DNA of 5,759 nt from Spirochaetaceae bacterium. GTDB taxonomy: Bacteria > Spirochaetota > Spirochaetia > Treponematales > Breznakiellaceae. The notes under the pieces are model-generated. The model was not told where the DNA came from and did no database searches. It saw only the letters and a program-made list of their open reading frames with translations. The stretch is taken from positions 1-5,759 of the forward strand of contig JAITAM010000031.1 of assembly GCA_031284085.1 (NCBI GenBank), in the 5' to 3' direction. The translations under genes and the position numbers were made by a program. Every line of letters begins with the position of its first letter. Positions within the stretch are counted from its first letter, which is position 1. Positions 1 to 5,275 of the stretch are shown here, one piece after another.

Positions 1-2
1 CA

Positions 3-1466
3 GAAGACCCGCCCGCTCAAGCTGCTCGTTCAAGTTCAAGTGCAAGCCGCTCAAGTTCAAGCGCTCAAAAATCTACCGCTTCCTCTCCCAAAAAGGAAGA
101 TGCGGCAAAAGAGGATGCGGCAGAAGACCCGCCTGCCGATACCGGCCGGACGGCAGCAGCCGCACCTCAACAGGCATCAGCGCAGGTGCGTGTTCCTTCC
201 TCTCTTGAGGAGCAACATAGGTCGACTATTCGTTACGGCACTGAAACAGAAATAGCAACGCTTATTCAAACGCTTAAAAAAGATCGGCTTGACTATCTTG
301 ATGACGATTTAACCGCATTGATGCAAAAAACCAAGAATCAGGCGATTCTGGTCGGCGTCTGGTCGTTTTTTGGCGAGCGTGCCAAGTCAGGACTTGAAGA
401 GAAGGCTTTGTCTGTGATCGATAACTGGGACATTGAAAAAAGTGAAGTGGTTACTACGGCTATCGAATATTTGGGCAAGGTCAAGGCGCAGGAAGCGATA
501 GAACTTTTGGAGACGCTTATTGATAATGAAGAGCGCGGCTTTATGAACGCGTCGTTCAAGGCGCTCGGCAGAATTGCTTCAGGCGGCAACGCCGATACAA
601 TAGCCGACTTCCTCGTCAATTACTACACGGAGCGAAACCCCGCAGAGGACCTTAAGCGGGACATCATTATTGCGGTAGGAGAGACCGGCTCATCTACCGG
701 TATTGCATTGCTTTCTACTATCACCACAAACGCAGACGAGCGGGTGGTGCTGCGGACGGCTGCTATAGAGGCTCTTGCAAAACTGGGAGAAGGTCTTGAA
801 GCGATTATGGCATCGGTAAATGCAAGCGATCCGAGCATCCGCTCAACGGCCATTGCCGCTTTGACCTCTTTTTCCGGTGCGGAAGTTGATACGGCAATTC
901 TTGAAAGTTTCCGTGATTCTTACTACAAAACCCGCATGGCCGCGGCAAAAGCAGCAGGAGAGCGCGGAATCAATGCGGCCGTACCGTATTTACAGTACAG
1001 AGCCGAACGGGACGATGTCCCTGCCGTAAAAGACGAAGCCATTAAAGCGCTCGGCGCCATAGGAGGCGGTGATGCGCTTGCCGTTCTTGATTCTCTCTTT
1101 ATTGAACGAAAAAGCACGGATCGAGTCAGACTTCTTGCGGCTGAAATGCTCATAAAGAACAGCGCCGATAACTACGTTGAGAAGCTAATCGTTGAATTAG
1201 ACGAGGCGAAAAGAGCTAATTTGACCGCTCTTTACAACGGCTTTTTAAGAGTTCTCGGTATGGCAAAGACCGATAAGCTTGAAGGGTTGACGCGCCGGTT
1301 CTTGAGAGCCGGTGGGATAATAGAAAAATCTCTTGCTCTTGACATGGTAGCTAACAATGGATTTAGCGCCTTGAGCGACGAGGTGCGTGTTCTTACCAGC
1401 GACAAAAACTCAGGTCTTGCCAAAAAAGCGCAAAGCACTCTTGATACGCTGGTAGGTCTTTTGTAA
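3..1466 (+). CDS. HEAT-repeat protein, 5'-truncated by window edge
   Basis: The frame is open from the first bases of the window to the TAA at 1464-1466, giving 487 codons with the true start upstream. A GTG at 186 could be read as a start, but the same frame continues unbroken through 3-185 with protein-like low-complexity sequence and GTG 186 has no Shine-Dalgarno, so I treat the gene as partial. Residues from about 1 to 62 form a Ser/Ala/Glu/Asp/Pro-rich linker. The rest is helical and fits tandem HEAT repeats, for example at nt 447-509 (VVTTAIEYLGKVKAQEAIELL-like), 540-578, 744-791, 837-878, 930-968, 1026-1079 and 1125-1160, with the usual pattern A-x-x-A-L-(A/G)-x-(I/L)-G. HEAT arrays are alpha-solenoid protein-binding scaffolds; no catalytic motif is visible. 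Proteins of this build with a disordered N-terminal linker are often exported in spirochaetes, but the signal peptide, if any, is outside the window. The partner and function are unknown. Confidence 0.85.
   Translation, partial: EDPPAQAARSSSSASRSSSSAQKSTASSPKKEDAAKEDAAEDPPADTGRTAAAAPQQASAQVRVPSSLEEQHRSTIRYGTETEIATLIQTLKKDRLDYLDDDLTALMQKTKNQAILVGVWSFFGERAKSGLEEKALSVIDNWDIEKSEVVTTAIEYLGKVKAQEAIELLETLIDNEERGFMNASFKALGRIASGGNADTIADFLVNYYTERNPAEDLKRDIIIAVGETGSSTGIALLSTITTNADERVVLRTAAIEALAKLGEGLEAIMASVNASDPSIRSTAIAALTSFSGAEVDTAILESFRDSYYKTRMAAAKAAGERGINAAVPYLQYRAERDDVPAVKDEAIKALGAIGGGDALAVLDSLFIERKSTDRVRLLAAEMLIKNSADNYVEKLIVELDEAKRANLTALYNGFLRVLGMAKTDKLEGLTRRFLRAGGIIEKSLALDMVANNGFSALSDEVRVLTSDKNSGLAKKAQSTLDTLVGLL
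27..68 (+). repeat. Two tandem 21-base units coding RSSSSA(S/Q)
   Basis: Bases 27-47 and 48-68 are in-frame degenerate tandem copies encoding Arg-Ser-Ser-Ser-Ser-Ala-Ser and Arg-Ser-Ser-Ser-Ser-Ala-Gln. Together they form part of the flexible linker before the HEAT domain. The copies share long identical runs such as TCAAGTTCAAG, so slippage could change the linker length between strains. Confidence 0.8.
93..137 (+). repeat. Tandem KEDAA units followed by a second EDPPA block
   Basis: Bases 93-107 and 108-122 both encode Lys-Glu-Asp-Ala-Ala. They are followed at 123-137 by Glu-Asp-Pro-Pro-Ala, which also occurs at 3-17. The 13 bases CAGAAGACCCGCC are identical at 1-13 and 121-133, exactly 120 bases apart, suggesting a larger duplicated linker unit that may continue upstream of the window. 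Confidence 0.75.
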
Positions 1467-1520
1467 AAACTTTTATGATTGGCTTGGGGGAAAGGCTCAG
1501 GCTAGCGAAAAGGGTAAGTT

Positions 1521-2054
1521 ATGAGTGATTTTTTGGACCTTTGTAAACAACGGCAAAGCTGCCGCGGTTTTTCAGAGCGGCCGGTGGAGCATGACAAGTT
1601 GGTGCAATGCGTTGAGGCCGGCCGCTTAACCCATTCCGGCTGTAACGCTCAGCCGTGGAGCTTTGTAGTGGTAGAAACCCCGGAACTGGCCGGCCAAGTG
1701 GCGCAATGCGGGCAGCAACTCAAGCAGAACTCTTGGCTGGGGACGGCGAAGGCGTTTATTATTGTTCTGGAGGAACACGCGGTTTTAAGCCCTATCATCA
1801 GTTGTTTTCTCGACAGCCAATACTATGCAAAGGGCGATTTAGGTGCGGCTGCCGCGTATATCTGTTTGGAAGCCGCCGCGCAAGGGCTTGGGAGCTGCAT
1901 TATTGGTCTTTATGATCGTAAAAAGATTTGCGAATTGTTGAATATTCCGGCGGAAAAGCAATTCGGGGCTGTAATCGCATTGGGCTATGCTTCAAATGAC
2001 GCTATTCGCTCTAAAAAGCGCAAAGCATTTGAAGATATTGTGCGATTTATGTGA
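1521..2054 (+). CDS. Nitroreductase family protein (FMN-dependent oxidoreductase)
   Basis: This is a complete 177-residue member of the nitroreductase superfamily, whose members use FMN and NAD(P)H to reduce nitro compounds, quinones or flavins in the cytoplasm. The N-terminal R11-x-S13-x-R15-x-F is the usual FMN-phosphate-contacting motif. It is followed by the N42-A-Q-P-W46-S-F-V-V-V segment, the D106-x-G-A-A-A helix, AAAQGLGSC at 118-126 and VIALGYAS at 151-158, and it ends with the typical RKAFEDIVRF tail. The length fits the short single-domain subgroup. The ATG has AAGGG at 1510-1514, six bases upstream. The protein has nine cysteines, which is high, including Cys14 within the FMN motif and Cys41 before the NAQPW motif. 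Base composition is visibly GC-richer than the infC operon. The gene starts 54 bases after the HEAT gene with no clear terminator between, so they may be co-transcribed. The physiological substrate cannot be told from sequence. Confidence 0.9.
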   Translation: MSDFLDLCKQRQSCRGFSERPVEHDKLVQCVEAGRLTHSGCNAQPWSFVVVETPELAGQVAQCGQQLKQNSWLGTAKAFIIVLEEHAVLSPIISCFLDSQYYAKGDLGAAAAYICLEAAAQGLGSCIIGLYDRKKICELLNIPAEKQFGAVIALGYASNDAIRSKKRKAFEDIVRFM

Positions 2055-2055
2055 A

Positions 2056-2064
2056 TGGTATAAT
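2056..2064 (+). promoter_or_regulatory. Possible extended -10 promoter element
   Basis: TGGTATAAT matches the TG-N-TATAAT extended -10 consensus exactly and begins two bases after the nitroreductase stop codon. The best -35-like sequence upstream, TTGTGC at 2038-2043, is poor and sits at a 15-base spacing. If active, transcription would begin near 2071 and run through the whole gap to infC, giving a leader of roughly 300 bases. AT-rich DNA produces such matches by chance, so this is tentative. Confidence 0.35.
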
Positions 2065-2263
2065 TATTTAGACTATTATTTTATGGATAAATCGATCTAA
2101 AGTACGGTTATAAATAAAAGCGCTTTGTATAAAAAAAACGGATCACTGCACATAACAGGTCTATATATATGCTTTGGCGCTAAAGCGTCTTGGGCTACGA
2201 AAAGTTATGAAGGCGGCAGAGCCTCTTCTAACCCCTCTCATTACTGAAAATTGTCTGCACTGC

Positions 2264-2280
2264 GCTATTTGTAGAATAGC
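2264..2280. repeat. Inverted repeat just upstream of the infC promoter
   Basis: GCTATT at 2264-2269 is the exact reverse complement of AATAGC at 2275-2280, with a five-base loop. It ends 11 bases before the -35 box. It could be an operator for a DNA-binding protein or an RNA hairpin in a longer transcript; there is no T-tract, so a terminator is unlikely. Confidence 0.4.
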
Positions 2281-2291
2281 AAGTCTACCCA

Positions 2292-2320
2292 TTGACAAAG
2301 ATTGTTAAATGTAGTATGGT
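2292..2320 (+). promoter_or_regulatory. Sigma70-type promoter for the infC operon
   Basis: A perfect -35 box TTGACA at 2292-2297 is followed by a 17-base spacer and the -10 box TATGGT at 2315-2320, which matches TATAAT at four of six positions including both key T/A ends. The expected start of transcription is about 2326-2328, which gives a leader of about 42 bases before the infC ATG. It is the best promoter in the window and is correctly placed for the infC-rpmI-rplT run. Confidence 0.75.
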
Positions 2321-2325
2321 AAAAT

Positions 2326-2350
2326 CCTCTTACAAAGAGGCGCATACCTC
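2326..2350 (+). promoter_or_regulatory. infC leader with two mutually exclusive hairpins
   Basis: CCTCT at 2326-2330 pairs perfectly with AGAGG at 2336-2340 (loop TACAA). The same GAGG at 2337-2340 can instead pair with CCTC at 2347-2350 (loop CGCATA). The two stems share one strand, so only one can form at a time. The infC Shine-Dalgarno, GGAG at 2361-2364, lies just downstream. The first stem would start almost at the predicted transcript 5' end. A role in mRNA stability or translational control is an inference only. Confidence 0.4.
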
Positions 2351-2368
2351 GTATTAGAGTGGAGTTAA

Positions 2369-2887
2369 ATGGCTGATAGAGATTTACGAATCAACGAACA
2401 GATCCGTGTTAGAGAAGTTCGTCTCATCCGGGATGAAGGTGAACAACAAGGGATTATGCCCACAATAGAAGCACTTGCTATTGCAAGGTCATATAATCTT
2501 GATCTGGTGGAAGTAGCTCCACAAGCAGTGCCGCCGGTAGTTAAAATTATGGATTATGGTAAATTTAAGTTTGAAAATGAGAAAAAAGTTCGTGATTCAA
2601 AGAAGAAGCAAAAATTGCTTAAATTAAAAGAAATCCGTATGCAGCCTAAAATTGATGAGCATGATATAGATTTTAAGTCAAAGCATGCCCATGAATTTCT
2701 TGCCGAAGGTAACAAGGTAAAAGTAACAATACGTTTTAGAGGAAGAGAACTTGCTCATACAGAGTTAGGGTATGATGTTCTCAAAGATGTGTTAAAGCGT
2801 ATTGAAGGGGAATATGTAGTGGATAAACCGCCTGCGATGGAAGGCCGGTTTATGTCCATGATTCTAAGCCCCAAGACTAAGAAATAG
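2369..2887 (+). CDS. infC: Translation initiation factor IF-3
   Basis: This is a complete 172-residue IF3, which binds the 30S subunit, checks start-codon and initiator-tRNA pairing and keeps subunits apart. The N-domain carries [14 protein letters not shown] (7-20), the LDLVEVAP segment (44-51) and [10 protein letters not shown] (60-69). A lysine-rich linker helix follows at about 71-86. The C-domain has [13 protein letters not shown] (87-99), [11 protein letters not shown] (117-127) and [16 protein letters not shown] (154-169), all family signatures. The start is ordinary ATG with GGAG four bases upstream, and an in-frame TAA directly precedes it (2366-2368), so no upstream AUU-type start is possible. 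This differs from E. coli infC, where an AUU start allows autoregulation by IF3 itself. First gene of the ribosomal-protein operon, nine bases before rpmI. Confidence 0.98.
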   Translation: MADRDLRINEQIRVREVRLIRDEGEQQGIMPTIEALAIARSYNLDLVEVAPQAVPPVVKIMDYGKFKFENEKKVRDSKKKQKLLKLKEIRMQPKIDEHDIDFKSKHAHEFLAEGNKVKVTIRFRGRELAHTELGYDVLKDVLKRIEGEYVVDKPPAMEGRFMSMILSPKTKK

Positions 2888-2896
2888 AGGTTTTTT

Positions 2897-3097
2897 ATGC
2901 CCAAAATGAAGACCAAGAAGAGTGCTGCCAAGCGCTATTCTTTCACCGGAAATGGTAAAGTAAAGTACAAAAAACAGAATCTTCGCCATATTCTGACCAA
3001 AAAATCAACAAAACGGAAACGGAGTCTCCGTCATGCCGGTATATTATCTACGGATAATATACCTACGATCCGAAAAAAATTATTGCCTTATGGATAA
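2897..3097 (+). CDS. rpmI: 50S ribosomal protein L35
   Basis: This is a complete 66-residue L35, a small very basic protein of the large ribosomal subunit. The N-terminal [13 protein letters not shown] is the family signature, followed by the TGNGKVK turn and the [16 protein letters not shown] basic stretch, and it ends in the usual LLPYG. AGAGG at 2886-2890 overlaps the infC stop and sits six T residues before the ATG, so translation is likely coupled to infC. The codons for residues 48-56 also form a perfect long hairpin (see 3038-3063), which is unusual within a coding sequence. The infC-rpmI-rplT order is widely conserved in bacteria. Confidence 0.98.
   Translation: MPKMKTKKSAAKRYSFTGNGKVKYKKQNLRHILTKKSTKRKRSLRHAGILSTDNIPTIRKKLLPYG
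3038..3063 (+). promoter_or_regulatory. Perfect 11-bp hairpin with UACG tetraloop inside rpmI
   Basis: GGTATATTATC at 3038-3048 and GATAATATACC at 3053-3063 are exact reverse complements. They are separated by TACG, so the RNA would close as C(UACG)G, a member of the very stable UNCG tetraloop class. It spans codons of the GILSTDNIP region of L35 and ends 45 bases before the rplT ATG. It has no following T-run, so it is not an intrinsic terminator. Candidate roles are a processing or stability element, a pause site, or part of the L20-dependent control known for this operon in other bacteria; none is proven by the sequence. Confidence 0.65.
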
Positions 3098-3108
3098 AGG
3101 AGAGGCTT

Positions 3109-3468
3109 ATGTCACGAGCAGTTGATGGTTTAAGACGGAAAGAACATCGTAAAAAGATATTAAAATTAGCAAAAGGCTACTGGGGTAGACGTCATTCAAA
3201 CTATAAGACGGCTAAAGATGCTGTAGCTAAGGCGCTTTCTTACGCGTATAGAGACAGAAAAGATCGGAAAGGTGATTTCCGCCGGATTTGGATCGTGCGT
3301 ATCAATGCAGCATGCCGGGCAGAGGGAATTTCATATTCTCGTTTTATAAACGGGCTTAGTAAAGCCGGAATTATTATTGATAGGAAGGCGCTCGCGTATA
3401 TTGCACTTGAAGACAGCACTACATTCAAAGCAGTAGTAGATCAGGTAAAAGCAGCATTAGGAGCATAG
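3109..3468 (+). CDS. rplT: 50S ribosomal protein L20
   Basis: This is a complete 119-residue L20, an early-assembling protein of the large subunit that binds 23S rRNA and, in E. coli and Bacillus subtilis, also represses its own operon by binding the mRNA. The basic N-terminal extension includes [20 protein letters not shown] (9-28). It is followed by the family core [20 protein letters not shown] (42-61), [19 protein letters not shown] (62-80) and the C-terminal [19 protein letters not shown] strong Shine-Dalgarno AAGGAG at 3097-3102 overlaps the rpmI stop by one base and is six bases from the ATG. The gene begins 11 bases after rpmI, so coupling is likely. Confidence 0.98.
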   Translation: MSRAVDGLRRKEHRKKILKLAKGYWGRRHSNYKTAKDAVAKALSYAYRDRKDRKGDFRRIWIVRINAACRAEGISYSRFINGLSKAGIIIDRKALAYIALEDSTTFKAVVDQVKAALGA

Positions 3469-3471
3469 CAC

Positions 3472-3705
3472 ATGTCAACAGTTGAGCATATTAATTTGTT
3501 AGAAACCAAGCTTATCAAAGTTCTTGATTTTGCAAAACAGGTCGTTGCAGAAAATGCTCATCTCAAAACAGAAGTGGAATTATATCGAAAGCAACTATCT
3601 GAACTGGGTGAGGAACAATCTCATATCCGGGAAGGTGTCCTTTCTATTCTTGATCAACTTAATCAATTTGAAGAGATCCTATCAAAGGATAACACTGCTT
3701 TGTAA
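3472..3705 (+). CDS. Small coiled-coil protein, ZapB-like
   Basis: This 77-residue protein is predicted to be almost entirely helical with heptad-like spacing of Leu/Ile/Val from about residue 8 to 70 (INLLETKLIKVLDFA, AENAHLKTEVELYRKQL, IREGVLSILDQLNQFEEIL). Its size, the ENxHLK-type segment and the acidic C-terminal helix resemble the ZapB family and the small coiled-coil proteins (TIGR02449 type) encoded directly before zapA in some proteobacteria. ZapB-like proteins join ZapA at the FtsZ ring. The ATG is only three bases after the rplT stop, and AGGAG at 3459-3463, within the end of rplT, lies eight bases upstream. Coiled coils give weak similarity easily, so the assignment rests mainly on its position next to the ZapA-like gene. 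I give no gene symbol for that reason. Confidence 0.75.
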   Translation: MSTVEHINLLETKLIKVLDFAKQVVAENAHLKTEVELYRKQLSELGEEQSHIREGVLSILDQLNQFEEILSKDNTAL

Positions 3706-3720
3706 ATTGCTTGGCAATTT
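3704..3720 (+). repeat. 7-bp intercistronic hairpin between zapB-like and zapA
   Basis: AAATTGC at 3704-3710 and GCAATTT at 3714-3720 are exact reverse complements around the loop TTG. The stem begins inside the TAA stop of the coiled-coil gene. Only four T residues follow the core (3718-3721) and the stem is AT-rich, so a strong terminator is unlikely; a role in reinitiation at zapA is possible. Confidence 0.5.
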
Positions 3721-3740
3721 TACAGAAAAAACAGACTGCA

Positions 3741-4076
3741 ATGTTAAAAGATAATCAGACAATAAAAACTGATCTCCGTATCGAAGTATTAGGAACATCT
3801 GTTTTTATTGCTGTTGAAGAAGATCCGGAATACCTAAACGATTTATTGCGGTTTTATCGTTCAAAAATTAACGCAGTTCAAAAATCATCAGGGCTTAAAG
3901 ATCCACTTAAAATTGCTATACTATCCGGCTTTGTGTTATGTGATGAGCTGCAAAAAAAACGTAGTGAAATCACTGTTCAGAATACTTCAATCAGTGAAGT
4001 TGAACGTATTGCTACAACTTTAATAGCTCGTGTTGATGATTTTCTAAGTACATCAGATATTGAAAAATCCTTATGA
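3741..4076 (+). CDS. zapA: Cell division protein ZapA-like
   Basis: This is a 111-residue protein from ATG 3741. ZapA forms dimers or tetramers that cross-link FtsZ filaments at the division site. The family core is clear: LRIEVLGTSVFIAVEEDPEYL (12-32) matches the ZapA head domain, with its beta strands and the conserved D-P-E-(Y/H)-(L/V) segment, and KDPLKIAILSGFVLCDEL (53-70) matches its helix ending in the L-x-x-x-D-E motif. A C-terminal helical region follows (71-111). Length is close to E. coli ZapA (109). The frame is open back to TTG 3711, which would add ten residues, but that TTG lies in the loop of a hairpin and neither candidate has a good Shine-Dalgarno; ATG is preferred by length and homology start. 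The stop overlaps the next ATG (ATGA). Reinitiation after the upstream coiled-coil gene, 35 bases away, is likely. Confidence 0.85.
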   Translation: MLKDNQTIKTDLRIEVLGTSVFIAVEEDPEYLNDLLRFYRSKINAVQKSSGLKDPLKIAILSGFVLCDELQKKRSEITVQNTSISEVERIATTLIARVDDFLSTSDIEKSL

Positions 4077-5251
4077 AATATATTTTTAAGCTGAAAAATC
4101 AGGTTAAGCATTATGAGTGGGGATCGCCTTCTCTAATACAAGAATTGTTGAATGTCCCCGGTGATGATAGTCCGTGGGCGGAATTGTGGATGGGCGTGCA
4201 TCCACAAGGGGCTTCAGAAACAGAATGCGGAACCCTTTCTGCCTTAATAGCCGGTGATCCGCACCGGTTTCTAGGAAATTATCCGGCGCTTCCTTTTTTA
4301 TTCAAAGTGCTTGCTGCATCGCGCCCTTTGTCTATTCAAGCACACCCTAATAGACAGCAAGCGCAGGAAGGATTCCGGCGAGAAAACGAAGCCGGCATTG
4401 CACGTAATGCCCCCAACCGGAATTATAAAGATTCTAATCATAAACCGGAAATTCTTTGTGCATTGACTCCCTTTAAGGCTCTTTGTGGCTTTCGTACGCA
4501 AGAGGAAATTCAGGAACGACTAACTTTACTGTTCAAAGATCCAACCGGTTTACTTAAAACTACCTCTGCTGTGTTACAAGAAAGTTTAGCCGCCGATGTC
4601 AAGACTTTTCTTAACACGCTCTTAACCTTGTCTCAGGATAATAGGCACAGTTTAACTGAGTTGTTTCAAGCACAAAATCAAAGCTTCTCAGAACAATTTC
4701 CAGAATGGCGGCTGTGTGCAGCATTTGCCCAGCAGTATCCGGACGATCCGGCTCTCATTGCTCCTTTATACCTTAATGTGATAGACCTTACGCCGGGGCA
4801 GGCTATTTACCTTCCTGCCGGCATATTGCACGCCTATATTTCCGGCTTGGGCGTTGAACTTATGGCGAATTCCGATAATGTGCTGCGTGGCGGATTAACT
4901 TCAAAGTATGTCGATCGTGCTGAATTGTTCCATATTCTTGATTTCTCACCATTCTCGCCGGCAATTCTGAGGCCGGAACAGGATGTATACCCTACTCCTT
5001 CTGAAGAATTTTCTTTATCGGTCTATAACAGCCGGTCATTAGTTAGCACTTTGCCGGTTCCTCGCATAGTCCTTAACACCAAAGGCATAGCATCACTGTC
5101 AATTTCCGGCGAGACCTGCACCTTACGCCGCGGTGAGAGCGCCTTTATTCCTGCATACACTGCCGGCTCCGGGCTTACCATCAGCGGTGATGATTATACA
5201 ATTTACCAAGCAAGTGCGGGGGGAAAAGGCGCAAAATTATTCACCGAGTGA
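4073..5251 (+). CDS. manA: Mannose-6-phosphate isomerase, class I
   Basis: This is a complete 392-residue type I phosphomannose isomerase, a cytoplasmic zinc enzyme that interconverts mannose-6-phosphate and fructose-6-phosphate, either for mannose catabolism or for making mannose donors for glycoconjugates. The cupin-fold signatures are all present: NQVKHYEWGS (9-18), WAELWMGVHPQG (35-46), LPFLFKVLAASRPLSIQAHPN (73-93), NYKDSNHKPEILCALTPF (117-134), and LPAGILHAYISGLGVELM (247-264) running into NSDNVLRGGLTSKYVD (266-281). Expected zinc ligands are Gln89, His91, Glu126 and His253, and Arg272 matches the catalytic arginine of the Candida enzyme. Nothing essential is missing. The ATG overlaps the zapA stop (ATGA at 4073-4076) and has no clear Shine-Dalgarno, so it is probably translated by coupling. 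The gene contains 21 CCGG words, far more than expected by chance. Confidence 0.97.
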   Translation: MKYIFKLKNQVKHYEWGSPSLIQELLNVPGDDSPWAELWMGVHPQGASETECGTLSALIAGDPHRFLGNYPALPFLFKVLAASRPLSIQAHPNRQQAQEGFRRENEAGIARNAPNRNYKDSNHKPEILCALTPFKALCGFRTQEEIQERLTLLFKDPTGLLKTTSAVLQESLAADVKTFLNTLLTLSQDNRHSLTELFQAQNQSFSEQFPEWRLCAAFAQQYPDDPALIAPLYLNVIDLTPGQAIYLPAGILHAYISGLGVELMANSDNVLRGGLTSKYVDRAELFHILDFSPFSPAILRPEQDVYPTPSEEFSLSVYNSRSLVSTLPVPRIVLNTKGIASLSISGETCTLRRGESAFIPAYTAGSGLTISGDDYTIYQASAGGKGAKLFTE

Positions 5252-5265
5252 TTTTTTTACGCCTT
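5226..5265 (+). terminator. Weak terminator-like structure over the manA stop
   Basis: TCAC at 5241-5244 pairs with GTGA at 5248-5251 (loop CGA) and is followed at once by a T7 run (5252-5258). Outside this, AAGGCG at 5226-5231 pairs with CGCCTT at 5260-5265, and the inner A4 (5233-5236) can pair with part of the T-run. The inner stem is only 4 bp, so termination would be weak at best. Alternatively it is a folded 40-base element separating manA from the next gene. Confidence 0.3.
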
Positions 5266-5275
5266 ACAAGATGCG

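Larger units (their letters stand above)
2055..2368. other. 314-base intergenic region upstream of infC
   Basis: I see no convincing protein gene, tRNA or known riboswitch here. It contains the perfect palindrome AAAGCGCTTT at 2117-2126 followed by an A8 run. A hairpin at 2169-2188 has stem GCTTT/AAAGC (plus one A-T and one G-T pair) and loop GGCGCT. A weaker imperfect stem lies at 2209-2228 (GAAGGC with GCC-TC-TTC), and a further hairpin at 2264-2280 precedes the infC promoter. None carries the T-run needed for a confident intrinsic terminator on the + strand. A 33-codon reading frame at 2207-2308 is discussed separately. The density of small stems would fit a structured leader or small RNA, but this is not shown. 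Confidence 0.6.

Noticed and set aside
186..188. GTG as the real start of the HEAT-repeat protein
   Set aside because: The frame is open upstream to the window edge with in-frame repeats that read as a linker, and no ribosome binding site precedes this GTG.
40..255. A 71-codon open frame on the + strand rich in Arg, Gln and Lys
   Set aside because: It is an out-of-frame reading of the low-complexity linker of the HEAT-repeat gene; the HEAT frame is open across the same region and continues into recognisable protein.
338..1438. Four minus-strand open frames opposite the HEAT gene
   Set aside because: They are low-complexity Ser/Ala/Arg-rich shadows of the alanine-rich + strand gene, with no recognisable domain.
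2117..2126. AAAGCGCTTT palindrome as a terminator for the nitroreductase gene
   Set aside because: It is self-complementary with no loop in the core and is followed by an A-run on the + strand; reading on the other strand gives only a broken T-rich tract.
2161..2260. Possible tRNA or known riboswitch in the gap before infC
   Set aside because: No T-loop GGTTCGA-like sequence, no anticodon arm geometry and no recognisable riboswitch core could be found by eye.
4298..4501. A 67-codon minus-strand frame opposite manA
   Set aside because: It lies inside a well-conserved enzyme gene and has no family signature.
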